The notes beneath the pieces are model-generated. The model was not told the DNA's origin. It saw only the letters and a list, made by a program, of their open reading frames with translations, and ran no database searches. 64,000 nucleotides of DNA from Corynebacterium falsenii (GTDB lineage Bacteria > Actinomycetota > Actinomycetes > Mycobacteriales > Mycobacteriaceae): positions 310,001 to 374,000 of the forward strand of contig NZ_CP083646.1 in the NCBI RefSeq assembly GCF_020099275.1, read 5' to 3'. Of the stretch, positions 51,667 to 60,379 are shown one piece after another; the stretch's first letter is position 1, and each line of letters starts with the position of its first letter. The translations under genes were made by a program, and so were the position numbers.

Positions 51667-51957
51667 TTACTGGTCCTTGCGCAGCACCTTGGTGCGCATG
51701 ATGGTGTCGTTGATGTTGAGCACGCGGTCAAGCTCCTGCACGGTATCCGACTCGCACTTCAGGTCGAGAACAACGTAGATGCCCTCGTCCTTCTTGTTGA
51801 TCGGGTACTCGAGGCGACGCTTGCCCCAAATGTCGACCTTCTCCACGGTGCCGTTCTCCTTGCGGACAATGTTCAGGAACTTGTCCAGCGACGGGGCAAC
51901 GGTGCGTTCATCCTGGGAAGGGTCGATGATGATCATCACTTCGTATTGACGCACGGA
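51667..51957 (-). CDS. rpsF: 30S ribosomal protein S6
   Basis: Ninety-six residues from GTG 51957 ([20 protein letters not shown]) have the S6 fold pattern, with [21 protein letters not shown] prefer this start to the in-frame ATG 51963, since MRxYE is the usual S6 N-terminus and AGGAGG precedes both. It leads the rpsF-ssb-rplI operon. Confidence 0.95.
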   Translation of the reverse strand, partial: SVRQYEVMIIIDPSQDERTVAPSLDKFLNIVRKENGTVEKVDIWGKRRLEYPINKKDEGIYVVLDLKCESDTVQELDRVLNINDTIMRTKVLRKDQ

Positions 51958-52142
51958 CCTCATCACCTCCTATGGTCTTAATGTTTTCGGCCGTGCCCGG
52001 GTTTGGGCATGGCAGGAGGGTCGTTGCGTCAGCAACCTTTTCAGATTACATGCTGACGTGGGGAATAAGAAATGTCCGTTCGAGCCGGGCAACCCGTGGT
52101 CGCCCCGGCACAACGCCCGACTGGGGCCCGGCTGGGGTCAAA

Positions 52143-52325
52143 CTAGGTAGCGAAGAAGATCGCGGTGGTGGTGGGGATGATCGTCAAGAACACCACGGCC
52201 AGGATGAACAGCCCCCAAATCTGCTGCTTCGACTTCTTGTACATGAAGCTGGCGAAACTACCTCCGAACAGCAAAAATCCGATAAATACGCTGACCATCG
52301 TGACGATCAGGGCCGTGTTGCTCAT
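52143..52325 (-). CDS. Small two-helix membrane protein
   Basis: Sixty residues (MSNTALIVTMVSVFIGFLLF, then IWGLFILAVVFLTIIPTTTA) form two membrane helices joined by a basic loop FMYKKSKQQ. It stands between the mannosyltransferase gene, 5 bp upstream, and rpsF, and it looks like the last gene of the ponA operon. Function unknown. Confidence 0.65.
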   Translation of the reverse strand: MSNTALIVTMVSVFIGFLLFGGSFASFMYKKSKQQIWGLFILAVVFLTIIPTTTAIFFAT

Positions 52326-52329
52326 GTGA

Positions 52330-54018
52330 TCACTTTCCTCCGTAGTTACGTCCCATACTAATCTGCGCCCCTGCGCGCCCCGTACCCTGTGGCTGCTTGT
52401 TCAAGCGCTTTTTCTCGACGCCGCCATGCGCCCCCGCCCTCCGGCTCGCCCAGGACTGGGAGGGGTATGCCAGCAACACCCCGGCAAGCGGGTCGATGCC
52501 CCCGTGGGCCTGGCGCACACTATCCGGATCCACTCCCTTGGCCTGGCGAATGATGAGCACGCTCATGATCACGAGCAACCCCAGCCGAGCAACCGTCAGG
52601 GTGTCCGCCAGCCAGTTCGGCGCCGCCTGGCCGGCTGGCAGGAACTGCCACATGCGCACGTACCAGTACACGGTCTCCAACGCCGCCCAGCCGAACACGA
52701 GGCGCCACCTCGGCAGCGCCAGCGCGAGCAGGGGAACCAGCCAGATCGAGTATTGCGGGCTCCACACCTTGTTAGTCAGCATGAAGGCGAAGGTCGCAAG
52801 GAACGCGACCTGTGCGAGGCGTGGTGGCGTCGAACAAGAAAAAATGACAAACCAGGCCAGGGCGCCCAAGCAGATGAGGAGCGCAATGGTGGAGATGAGG
52901 TTGAGGGTCCCGGCTCCTTCGACGGCTTGGGAAGGGGTGATGCCGGACCAGGCATCGTTGCCGGTGATGTGGGCGATGACCGCATAGATCGTGGAACCTT
53001 CCCAGCCGCGGGAGGAGTTGAGCCGGAAGAATTCGGCCCAGCCGTTGGGGGAGAGGATGAGGATCGGCACGTTGACGGCGAGCCAGGTGATCACCGTGCC
53101 CGCCACGAGGCGGGCGAGGGGTGACCACGCCCGCGCGCGCAGGCACAGCAAGATGATGCCACCGACCACGAAGGCCGGCCAGAGTTTCAGCGCCACACCG
53201 ATTCCACCGGCGACCCCGGCCCAACCGGGCCGCCGGTTCGCCCACAGGCTCAGCACGGCCACGGCGGCGAGGCAAGCGAGCAGATCGAAGTTGGTGAAGG
53301 CGTGCACGATGACCAGGGGAGAGGCGGCCATGAGGAGCGTGTCCCACACGCGGTTACCCGCCAGCTTCGCCACGAGACCAACGGCGGCGAGCCACGCCGC
53401 TGCGAGGAAGAAGGCATTGACGGCGAAGTACACACTCACCGCAGGAACCTGGGGGAGACCCAGGAGATCCCAGGCGCTGTGCACTGGGCGGGCGATGACG
53501 GCAACGAGCCACTGGTAGATGCCGGAGAGCACCGGGTACTCCATGTAGCGAGTGACGCCCGAATCGTCGACCCAGGAATACAGGTACGGGAAATGGAGCT
53601 GGTCCAGGCCGCGGGAGGAGAACAGCGTGACAGTGTCTGAGTAGCAGGCCGAGGTGTATTGCCGGTAGCCGGTCCAATCCGCGAACACTCCGTTATCGGA
53701 ATGCCCGGTGCGGATGCACTGGCCTTTTTGGAGCCAACCGAGGCTCAAAAACACGACTCCGACCGCGAGGAGCACCCGCAGGGGAGTCCACCAGCGTTGC
53801 CTGCCGATCAGCGCGTGGTGGCCGGGAGGGCCGCCGATGAAGTCAATGAATCCCCGGGCCATGGGTTCCGTGGCAGACGGAAGCACCCGGCGGCTGTTCG
53901 ACTGTGGCCGAGTCACAGTCGCCGGGTGCTGAGGGTGCCCTGTAGCCGAGGAGTCCTTCGGAGACGAGGAGCTGCTGGGCGTATTACTGGGCGTACTACT
54001 AGGGGTTGACGAGTCCAT
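52330..54018 (-). CDS. GT87/DUF2029-like polyprenol-phosphate mannosyltransferase
   Basis: The 562-residue protein has about ten membrane helices. The early extracytoplasmic loop (SDNGVFADWTGYRQYTSACY) has the Asp pair typical of GT-C enzymes, and MEYPVLSGIYQWLVAVIAR is a family landmark. It is positioned like M. tuberculosis Rv0051 downstream of ponA1. Likely role: mannosyl or arabinosyl transfer in the cell wall from a lipid-linked donor; substrate unknown. ATG 54018 (MDSSTPSSTPSNTP) overlaps the ponA 3' end by 20 bp. A Ser/Pro-rich N-terminus precedes the first helix. Confidence 0.8.
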   Translation of the reverse strand: MDSSTPSSTPSNTPSSSSSPKDSSATGHPQHPATVTRPQSNSRRVLPSATEPMARGFIDFIGGPPGHHALIGRQRWWTPLRVLLAVGVVFLSLGWLQKGQCIRTGHSDNGVFADWTGYRQYTSACYSDTVTLFSSRGLDQLHFPYLYSWVDDSGVTRYMEYPVLSGIYQWLVAVIARPVHSAWDLLGLPQVPAVSVYFAVNAFFLAAAWLAAVGLVAKLAGNRVWDTLLMAASPLVIVHAFTNFDLLACLAAVAVLSLWANRRPGWAGVAGGIGVALKLWPAFVVGGIILLCLRARAWSPLARLVAGTVITWLAVNVPILILSPNGWAEFFRLNSSRGWEGSTIYAVIAHITGNDAWSGITPSQAVEGAGTLNLISTIALLICLGALAWFVIFSCSTPPRLAQVAFLATFAFMLTNKVWSPQYSIWLVPLLALALPRWRLVFGWAALETVYWYVRMWQFLPAGQAAPNWLADTLTVARLGLLVIMSVLIIRQAKGVDPDSVRQAHGGIDPLAGVLLAYPSQSWASRRAGAHGGVEKKRLNKQPQGTGRAGAQISMGRNYGGK

Positions 54019-56419
54019 TAATGATGTCTCCGAGGTTCGGCGCCGGTGCCGGCGGGGGAGCCGGGGCTGGGGCGGGCGCCTGCGGTGCCGGTGCCGGAGC
54101 TTGCTGCTCCGCCTGAGCCGGTGCCTCTTGCTGGGCACCTCCATCGGTACCGCCGGTGCCACCGCCACCGCCAGTGGAACCACCAGAGTAGCTACCGGAA
54201 CCGGACGATCCCGACGAACCGGAGGATGCGGAACCAGAGCCGAAGTACTCCACGTCATCGCCCTGCAGCGACTGGTCCATCACACCCTTCCAGATCTGGG
54301 AGGGCAGCTGGGAGCCGTACATCACTCCGCCGTAGGCGTTGCGCAGGGGAGCACCGTCAGCGGTACCAACCCAGACAGCGGTGGCCAGCTGCGGGGTGGC
54401 ACCGATCATCCAGGCATCCTTGTTCTCGCCGGTGTCACCCAGCTGAGACGTACCGGTCTTCGCAGCCGAGGGGCGGCCTCCGGCCAACGAGTTTCCGTTG
54501 GAGTATGCGGCGATGGGTTGCATCGCGGAGATGACTCCCTGAGCAACCTCCTTGTCGATGACCTGGTCGCCCTTGAGCTTGGAGTTGTCCAGCAGTACTT
54601 CGCCCTGAGAGTTCTCCACCTTCTGCACGAAGTGCGGGCGGTAGTACTTGCCTTCGTTCGCGAGGGTGGCCAGCGCCGAAGCCATGTCCACCGGGCGGGT
54701 TTGGTACATGCCCAGGGTGATACCTTCGAAGGGGGCGCCACCGTTTTCGCTAAGGGTCTTGTCGATGCCGGGGATAGACTCTGCCACGCCGAGGCGGTGG
54801 GCCATGTCCGCAACGTCTTGGGCGCCACCGTTGAGCTTGCGGGTGAGGCGGATGAAGCTGGTGTTCAGCGACATCTTTAGCGCCTGCGCGATGGAGCACG
54901 TGCCACAGCTCATGTTGTCGACGTTCGTCACCGTGGTCCCGCCGGTAGTGACGGGGGAGGAGTCGAACTGATCGTAGATGCTGCCGCCCTGATCCAGGTA
55001 CGCGGCGAGGGCCATGATCTTAAAGGTCGAACCGGTCTGCAGGCCCGCATCGGCGTAGTCGAAGCCCACGGGGTCTTCGCCGCCGTACCAGCCACGGATG
55101 CCACCGGTCTTCGGATCGATGGACACGACAGCATCGAGGATGCCCTCCTGCTCACCTTCCTTCTTCGCTCGCGACACATCAACCGCGGCGTTTTGCACCT
55201 TGGGGTCGATGGTTGTCGTGATGCGTAGGCCACCGGTGTTGACCTGATCCTCAGTGATGCCGGCCGCTTCCAGTTCCTTGATGACCTGAGTCTTGATCAG
55301 ACCGTTGGGGCCATCGCTTTGCGTGTTGTTGGCCGTGGTGGCCGGATCCAGAACCTCGGGGTACTTCGCATCCTTGCGCTGCTGCGGGGTGATGGCACCG
55401 GTTTCTTCCATGCCGTTCATCACGTAGTTCCAGCGGCTTTCAGCACGTTCGCGGTTGGTCCACGGGTCCAGCGCAGAGGGAGCCTGGATGGTGGCGGCCA
55501 GCACCGCGCCTTCCTCGATGGTCAGCTGGCTGACGTCCTTACCGAAGTAAGCGTGAGCCGCCGAACCGATGCCGTAGGCATTGCGGCCAAAGTAGATGGT
55601 GTTGAGGTAGGCCTCAAGGATCTCATCCTTGCTCCATTCCCTCGCCATCTTTGCGGAGATCACGAGTTCCTTGGCCTTACGGACGAGGCTGAATTCGTCA
55701 CCAACCAGCGCGTTCTTGACGTACTGCTGGGTAATGGTGGAGCCACCGCCCGCTCCTTCGCGGCCGAGAAGCTGGCCCAGTGCGGCGCGGCCGAAGCCCG
55801 TGATGGAGAAGCCGGGGTTGGAATAGAACTCGCGGTCCTCGGCAGCCAGCACGGCCTGGCGAACGTGCAACGGGATCTGGTTGAGCGTGACGTTCTGGCG
55901 GTTACCCTCCGGCGGCACGATACGGGCCAGCTCGGTCTGATTGTCATCGGCCATGATGTAGGAGATCTGGTTGTTCACCAACTCTTCCGGCTCCGGAACC
56001 TTTGTCACGGAGTATGCGGTGAAAAATGCCACCAGCGGCACGATGATGATGACCGCCATGATGGCCGCCAGACTAGCGAGAAGCTGCTTCCGGAAGTGGC
56101 CATCGCGCCAATTCTTCTTCTTGCGGGTACGCGCGGTGATCGGTCCGTTCTTGGCGACCCGCGCCTCGTCCTTCTTCTTTTTCCTCGACGCCGCTGCGGC
56201 CGCGCTGGCTGCAGCGGCCTTGGAGCCGCCACGGCCTGGTCGCTTGGCATTGGGACGAGTGGAGGCAGACTTCTTCGCGGCACCGCCCTTTGCCGGGCCT
56301 TTGCCCTGGGCCGAGCCGCGTCCCTGCGGACGTCCCTTACCGTTACCGTTGCCGTTGCCGTTGCGGCGGGGAGGCTTTCCGTTGTTGGAAGGGTTCTGTG
56401 ATGGCTTGTCGTTACTCAA
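53999..56419 (-). CDS. ponA: Class A penicillin-binding protein (transglycosylase/transpeptidase)
   Basis: The 806-residue protein has an Arg/Lys/Gly-rich cytosolic N-terminus, one membrane helix, a GT51 domain with AAEDREFYSNPGFSITGFGR and RKAKELVISAKMAREWSKDE, and a transpeptidase with STFK (in QTGSTFKIMALAAY), SLNTSF and KTGTSQLGD. It polymerises and crosslinks peptidoglycan. A Ser/Gly-rich and then Pro/Ala-rich C-terminal tail is likely wall-spanning. Start TTG 56419 overlaps the preceding stop (TTGA), so translation is coupled. Confidence 0.95.
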   Translation of the reverse strand: MSNDKPSQNPSNNGKPPRRNGNGNGNGKGRPQGRGSAQGKGPAKGGAAKKSASTRPNAKRPGRGGSKAAAASAAAAASRKKKKDEARVAKNGPITARTRKKKNWRDGHFRKQLLASLAAIMAVIIIVPLVAFFTAYSVTKVPEPEELVNNQISYIMADDNQTELARIVPPEGNRQNVTLNQIPLHVRQAVLAAEDREFYSNPGFSITGFGRAALGQLLGREGAGGGSTITQQYVKNALVGDEFSLVRKAKELVISAKMAREWSKDEILEAYLNTIYFGRNAYGIGSAAHAYFGKDVSQLTIEEGAVLAATIQAPSALDPWTNRERAESRWNYVMNGMEETGAITPQQRKDAKYPEVLDPATTANNTQSDGPNGLIKTQVIKELEAAGITEDQVNTGGLRITTTIDPKVQNAAVDVSRAKKEGEQEGILDAVVSIDPKTGGIRGWYGGEDPVGFDYADAGLQTGSTFKIMALAAYLDQGGSIYDQFDSSPVTTGGTTVTNVDNMSCGTCSIAQALKMSLNTSFIRLTRKLNGGAQDVADMAHRLGVAESIPGIDKTLSENGGAPFEGITLGMYQTRPVDMASALATLANEGKYYRPHFVQKVENSQGEVLLDNSKLKGDQVIDKEVAQGVISAMQPIAAYSNGNSLAGGRPSAAKTGTSQLGDTGENKDAWMIGATPQLATAVWVGTADGAPLRNAYGGVMYGSQLPSQIWKGVMDQSLQGDDVEYFGSGSASSGSSGSSGSGSYSGGSTGGGGGTGGTDGGAQQEAPAQAEQQAPAPAPQAPAPAPAPPPAPAPNLGDIINGLVNP

Positions 56420-56847
56420 CTAATCGAGTCTCCCGGTCGATTATCAAAAGCGGAACCGGATCCGATGATGTCTTCACGGATCAGAAAGTTCCACCTGCAG
56501 GTCATGCAGACTTCCACGGTGTGGATGGTGAGCTCCGGAAAGGCCTCCACCACGCCGTCTATTTCTCTTACACTACGCGCTGTGCCCGACTTTTCACCTA
56601 ATGCTGCGCCATGAATCCACAGGGTTTCTCGAAGAGTATGGGCACCACACAGCGGGCACGCGCGCCCGACCACTGTTCCCAGGACGTCGGCGGAAGACAT
56701 GAGGGAAGGTGTTGCATTTCGCACCTGGCCTGCAGAAATGTCTCCGCTGCGGACACGCCGAAGCACCCGCTGGCGATCCAGTTGATGGTCAATGACCTTC
56801 CTGGGGCGCCCGTGTGGTGAAAGTGACGCGTGGGAATCAGTGGGCAT
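56416..56847 (-). CDS. DUF5318-like zinc-ribbon-type protein
   Basis: The 143-residue protein has VIDHQLDRQRVLRRVRSGDI and two CxxC pairs (ACPLCGAHTL and EVCMTCRWN), matching the small actinobacterial family next to ponA (Rv0049 type). The cysteines probably bind zinc. ATG 56847 or 56856. It is coupled to ponA by a TTGA overlap. Function unknown. Confidence 0.75.
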   Translation of the reverse strand: MPTDSHASLSPHGRPRKVIDHQLDRQRVLRRVRSGDISAGQVRNATPSLMSSADVLGTVVGRACPLCGAHTLRETLWIHGAALGEKSGTARSVREIDGVVEAFPELTIHTVEVCMTCRWNFLIREDIIGSGSAFDNRPGDSIS

Positions 56848-56941
56848 GGACAACATGATAAATGCTGACGGCGAGAACACCGCAACGCGCGCCTGCCGCA
56901 CCGTCGCACTAGCACCGTCTCCGCCGACAGCAAGCAGCGGA

Positions 56942-56978
56942 CTTAATCGGTTAACCACCACCGCTTAATCGGTCAACC
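56942..56978. promoter_or_regulatory. Two 15-bp direct repeats upstream of ino1, LacI-type operator candidates
   Basis: CTTAATCGGTTAACC (56942-56956) and CTTAATCGGTCAACC (56964-56978) are spaced by exactly 22 bp. Each holds a near-palindrome centred on CG (TTAATC-GGTTAA), the hallmark of LacI-family sites. In C. glutamicum the LacI-type regulator IpsA activates ino1, so these may be its sites. Confidence 0.55.
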
Positions 56979-57026
56979 CTGCGTTCAGTGCAGGTCACCG
57001 CGCCGGTCGCCCTTATGTTGGGATTC

Positions 57027-58118
57027 ATGAGTGAAAATACCTGCAACATTGCCATCGTCGGGCTGGGCAACTGCGCCACCAGCCTGATCCAGGGCATCCA
57101 TCTCTACTCCGAAGCCACCGCTGACCAGGACATTCCCGGCCTGATGCACACCAAGTTCGGCCCCTACGCCGTGGGCGATGTCAAGGTCGTCGCTGCGTTC
57201 GACGTGGACGCCGACAAGGTCGGCAAGGACGTCGCCGACGCTATCGAGTCCGGCCAGAACTGCACCATCAAGATCGCCGACGTGCCCACCACCGGCGTGA
57301 AGGTTCAGCGCGGCCACACCCACGATGGCCTGGGCCGTTACTACCAGCAGACCATCGAAGAGTCCTCCGAGGAGCCCGTCGATGTCGTGGCCGCTCTCAA
57401 GGAAGCCAAGGCGGACGTTGTTGTCAGCTACCTCCCGGTGGGCTCCGAGGAGGCAGACCGCTTCTACGCGCAGTGCGCCATTGACGCAGGTTGCGCCTTC
57501 GTCAACGCCCTGCCCGTCTTCATCGCTTCCGACCCGGAGTGGGCGCAGAAGTTCCGCGACGCGGGCCTACCCATCGTCGGCGATGACATCAAGAGCCAGG
57601 TCGGCGCAACGATCACCCACCGCGTGCTCGCCAAGCTCTTCGAAGACCGCGGCGTGCGCCTGGAGCGCACCATGCAGCTCAACGTGGGCGGCAACATGGA
57701 CTTCAAGAACATGCTGGAGCGCGAGCGCCTCGAGTCCAAGAAGGTCTCCAAGACCCAGGCTGTGACCAGCAACCTCAAGAAGAGCCCGCTGGCCGGCAAG
57801 ATCGATGACCGCAACGTGCACATCGGCCCCTCCGATTACGTGGAATGGCTCGATGACCGCAAGTGGGCCTACGTACGCCTCGAGGGCTCCGCGTTCGGCG
57901 AGGTCCCGCTGAACCTCGAATACAAGCTCGAGGTATGGGATTCCCCGAACTCCGCAGGCATTATTATCGACGCGGTCAGGGCCGCGAAGATCGCCTTGGA
58001 TCGCGGAGTTGCCGGGCCTGTCGACGCGGCATCGAGCTACCTGATGAAGTCCCCGCCGGTTCAGCTCCCCGACGACGTGGCCCGGGCACAGCTCGAAGAG
58101 TTCATCAACGGCGCTTAA
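57027..58118 (+). CDS. ino1: myo-Inositol-1-phosphate synthase
   Basis: The 363-residue NAD-dependent enzyme ([20 protein letters not shown]) converts glucose-6-phosphate to inositol-1-phosphate for phosphatidylinositol, PIMs and mycothiol. Family motifs include [34 protein letters not shown] and [16 protein letters not shown] 57027; the frame extends further up, but that part is not conserved. It is divergent from the DUF5318-like gene and followed by a MarR gene after 75 bp. Confidence 0.95.
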   Translation: MSENTCNIAIVGLGNCATSLIQGIHLYSEATADQDIPGLMHTKFGPYAVGDVKVVAAFDVDADKVGKDVADAIESGQNCTIKIADVPTTGVKVQRGHTHDGLGRYYQQTIEESSEEPVDVVAALKEAKADVVVSYLPVGSEEADRFYAQCAIDAGCAFVNALPVFIASDPEWAQKFRDAGLPIVGDDIKSQVGATITHRVLAKLFEDRGVRLERTMQLNVGGNMDFKNMLERERLESKKVSKTQAVTSNLKKSPLAGKIDDRNVHIGPSDYVEWLDDRKWAYVRLEGSAFGEVPLNLEYKLEVWDSPNSAGIIIDAVRAAKIALDRGVAGPVDAASSYLMKSPPVQLPDDVARAQLEEFINGA

Positions 58119-58168
58119 AGCCAGGGCCGCATGGCGGCGTCAAGAAATGGGACAGTTCCCATTTACAT

Positions 58169-58188
58169 CCAAAACTGTTGTAATTTGG
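58169..58188. promoter_or_regulatory. Imperfect palindrome at MarR promoter
   Basis: CCAAA-N10-TTTGG lies just before the MarR ATG at 58194, at an AT-rich -10-like stretch. It could be an autoregulatory site. Confidence 0.4.
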
Positions 58189-58193
58189 TATTT

Positions 58194-58682
58194 ATGGCCT
58201 CTACTCCACTCGAGATCGCATCAAAGCTCCGCCCATCCCTCACGCGGTTGTACTTGCTGTACTTCCGCCAGGCGGAGAACTCCACCATTAGCATGGCCCA
58301 GCTGTCCATCATGATGATCCTGGACGAAAAGGGTCCCATGCGGATTAGCCAGATTGCCTCGACCGAGGCGATTCGCATGCCCACGGCGTCCAACGCTGTT
58401 AACCAGCTGGAGACGATGGGCCTGGTCACCCGAGTGCGCGACATCTCGGATCGCCGCGGCGTGCGCGTCGACCTCACCGACAAGGGCCGCGAGGAGCTCG
58501 AAAAGCTCAGCGAAGAGCGCGCCAACCAGTTGGCCGGCATGCTCGAGGGACTCAACGATGAGGAGCTGGAGCGCACTGAGGAAGCTGTGTCGCTGATCGA
58601 TGAGATCCTGCACAGCTACGCCGCCTCCATCGAGGAAAAGTTGAAGGCTGAGCACGAGCACGGCGGGCGCAGCGCACACTAG
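58194..58682 (+). CDS. MarR-family regulator (ino1-linked)
   Basis: The 162-residue winged-helix protein has ISMAQLSIMMILDEKGPMRI, IRMPTASNAVNQLETMGLVT (recognition helix) and wing VRDISDRRGVRVDLTDKG. It differs from the two MarR proteins at 44-46 kb. The same type stands near leuS and ino1 in mycobacteria (Rv0042c). ATG 58194. Targets unknown. Confidence 0.88.
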   Translation: MASTPLEIASKLRPSLTRLYLLYFRQAENSTISMAQLSIMMILDEKGPMRISQIASTEAIRMPTASNAVNQLETMGLVTRVRDISDRRGVRVDLTDKGREELEKLSEERANQLAGMLEGLNDEELERTEEAVSLIDEILHSYAASIEEKLKAEHEHGGRSAH

Positions 58683-58813
58683 GCGCACGAAGCCCGACCG
58701 TGTCTCGCCATGCCTGCCATGTTTACTAAGCCCGAGATGGTTTTTGTTCCTTTAGGCCACGTGAATCGCTCGGGTTACTCAGTTCTCCTACGGTTGACTA
58801 AGGTTTACGCCCT

Positions 58814-59749
58814 GTGAGCTCTCTTAGCAGTCCTTCATCGCAGCCGCTTCGCCTCATGATGGCATGGCGGCCGCAGTCCCCCGGTTCGGAGGCGGCCCAG
58901 GTCGTCGCATGGTTGGGGCGCACGCAAGCCATCACGGCTCGCACGGCCACGGTCATCCCGCGGGCATGGACCGTTCAACCCGAGGCAAAGAACCTCGAGA
59001 AGCTGAAGCACTGGGCGACGAAGGAAGCGAAGGCCTGCTCGAAGGCCGCTCTCGGCGCCCTCGATCACGCCAAGTTGCCGCACTCCATGCTCGATTCCGA
59101 GCAGGCATCCGTGGTGAGCGTGGATCACTCCGAAACGCGCGCTCTCATCGCTGCCGCAGAGGATTTTTCAGCCGATGCAATTGTCGTGGGTTCGCACCCC
59201 GCCGCGCCGCAGGAGCGGTTCCGGATTGGTTCCACAGCGGACGCGCTGCTGCATTGTTCCCCGAAGCCGCTGTTGTTGAGCCCGCGAGCTCCCCGGCTAT
59301 CCAAGCGGGGCGTTACCCGCGTGAGCTGCGCGTATGTGGATACCGATCAGTCCCACGAGGCCTTGCGCTCAGCGGCTGACTTGGCTGCCCGCTGGCAGAT
59401 ACCGCTGCGGTTGGTGGCGTTTAGCCCGCGGGGCGTCACGATGTACCCCACGCAAACGCCCTTCGACGATGAGTCGGAGCAGATGGTGGAGTGGCGCGAG
59501 CAGGCCCTTGCGCTGCTGGATCGGGGCCGCGACCGGGCGCTGGCCAGGCACGCCGACCTTGTTGTGCAGACCGAGGCCGGCAGCGGCTACGGCTGGTCTG
59601 GTGCCATGAACGCGCTGAAGTGGAAGAAGGGCGACCTGCTGGTGCTGGGGTCCAGCCAGCTGGGGCAGTTCCGCCGAGTGTTTTTGGGCCCTTCCACGAA
59701 CCAGATTCTGCGCCACAGCCCCGCGCCCGTGCTGATCGTGCCGGTGTAG
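58814..59749 (+). CDS. Universal stress protein, two-domain
   Basis: The 311-residue protein has two UspA repeats. The first ends ADAIVVGSHPAAPQERFRIG, and the second has GDLLVLGSSQLGQFRRVFLG and NQILRHSPAPVLIVPV, where the G-2x-G-9x-G(S/T) ATP-binding pattern is recognisable. The role is general stress survival. GTG 58814 is the most plausible start; the ribosome binding site is weak. Confidence 0.85.
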   Translation: MSSLSSPSSQPLRLMMAWRPQSPGSEAAQVVAWLGRTQAITARTATVIPRAWTVQPEAKNLEKLKHWATKEAKACSKAALGALDHAKLPHSMLDSEQASVVSVDHSETRALIAAAEDFSADAIVVGSHPAAPQERFRIGSTADALLHCSPKPLLLSPRAPRLSKRGVTRVSCAYVDTDQSHEALRSAADLAARWQIPLRLVAFSPRGVTMYPTQTPFDDESEQMVEWREQALALLDRGRDRALARHADLVVQTEAGSGYGWSGAMNALKWKKGDLLVLGSSQLGQFRRVFLGPSTNQILRHSPAPVLIVPV

Positions 59750-59821
59750 GGGCGGTGCCGCTGCGGCCCCCTGGTTCCGCCTCTTCTCTGCTCACCAGCC
59801 ACCGCGTAGCATAGAGGCATT

Positions 59822-60316
59822 ATGAGCACGCATGATGACTATGACGAGCTGCATCCTCGCGACCGCTTCGATGTCTATCCCCTCGACGAGCACTCCGACT
59901 CGGCACCGTCGCGGCCCAGCGACCTCGACTACGAGGCTGACCCGCTGCTCCGTCTGGAGCGCAACAATCGCAGCTCCACCCAGGCCATCGTGTTTTTCTT
60001 CGGCATCATTTTCGCCACCACGATTTCTGCCATCATCATCTGGGTGCTATCACTCACCATGGGCGGGCCGTACTGCGATCGCGACGATACAGCGCAGTTG
60101 TGCAGCCGTGGGTTCCAGCTGATCTTCTCTTTGGTACCCACGTCCATCGCCATGTTTGGCCTGTTCGGCGGCGCGTTCATCGCCTACCTGAAGTGGCGCA
60201 GGCACGAGCGCTGGCGCCCGTGGATCGCCGTGGTCTGGTTCATCATGCCGTTCTCCATGGCATGGGTCACCTCGATTGGTGCCATGCTGATCCTGGGACA
60301 CAGCGTGGCGCCCTAG
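59822..60316 (+). CDS. Hypothetical membrane protein
   Basis: The 164-residue protein has an acidic 55-residue N-terminus (MSTHDDYDELHPRDRFDVYP) and three membrane helices (IVFFFGIIFATTISAIIIWV, LIFSLVPTSIAMFGLFGGAF, IAVVWFIMPFSMAWVTSIGA). Two cysteines flank helix 1's outer side (YCDRDDTAQLC). It converges on leuS. Function unknown. Confidence 0.7.
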   Translation: MSTHDDYDELHPRDRFDVYPLDEHSDSAPSRPSDLDYEADPLLRLERNNRSSTQAIVFFFGIIFATTISAIIIWVLSLTMGGPYCDRDDTAQLCSRGFQLIFSLVPTSIAMFGLFGGAFIAYLKWRRHERWRPWIAVVWFIMPFSMAWVTSIGAMLILGHSVAP

Positions 60317-60379
60317 CTCCCCGGTCCCCGGCGCGGCACCACCGTGCCGTAGCAGCTCCCCGTCACGGCACGGCGAATG

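Noticed and set aside
56942..57026. A riboswitch ahead of ino1
   Set aside because: The leader is short, no stable multi-stem structure is evident, and the direct repeats fit protein operators better.
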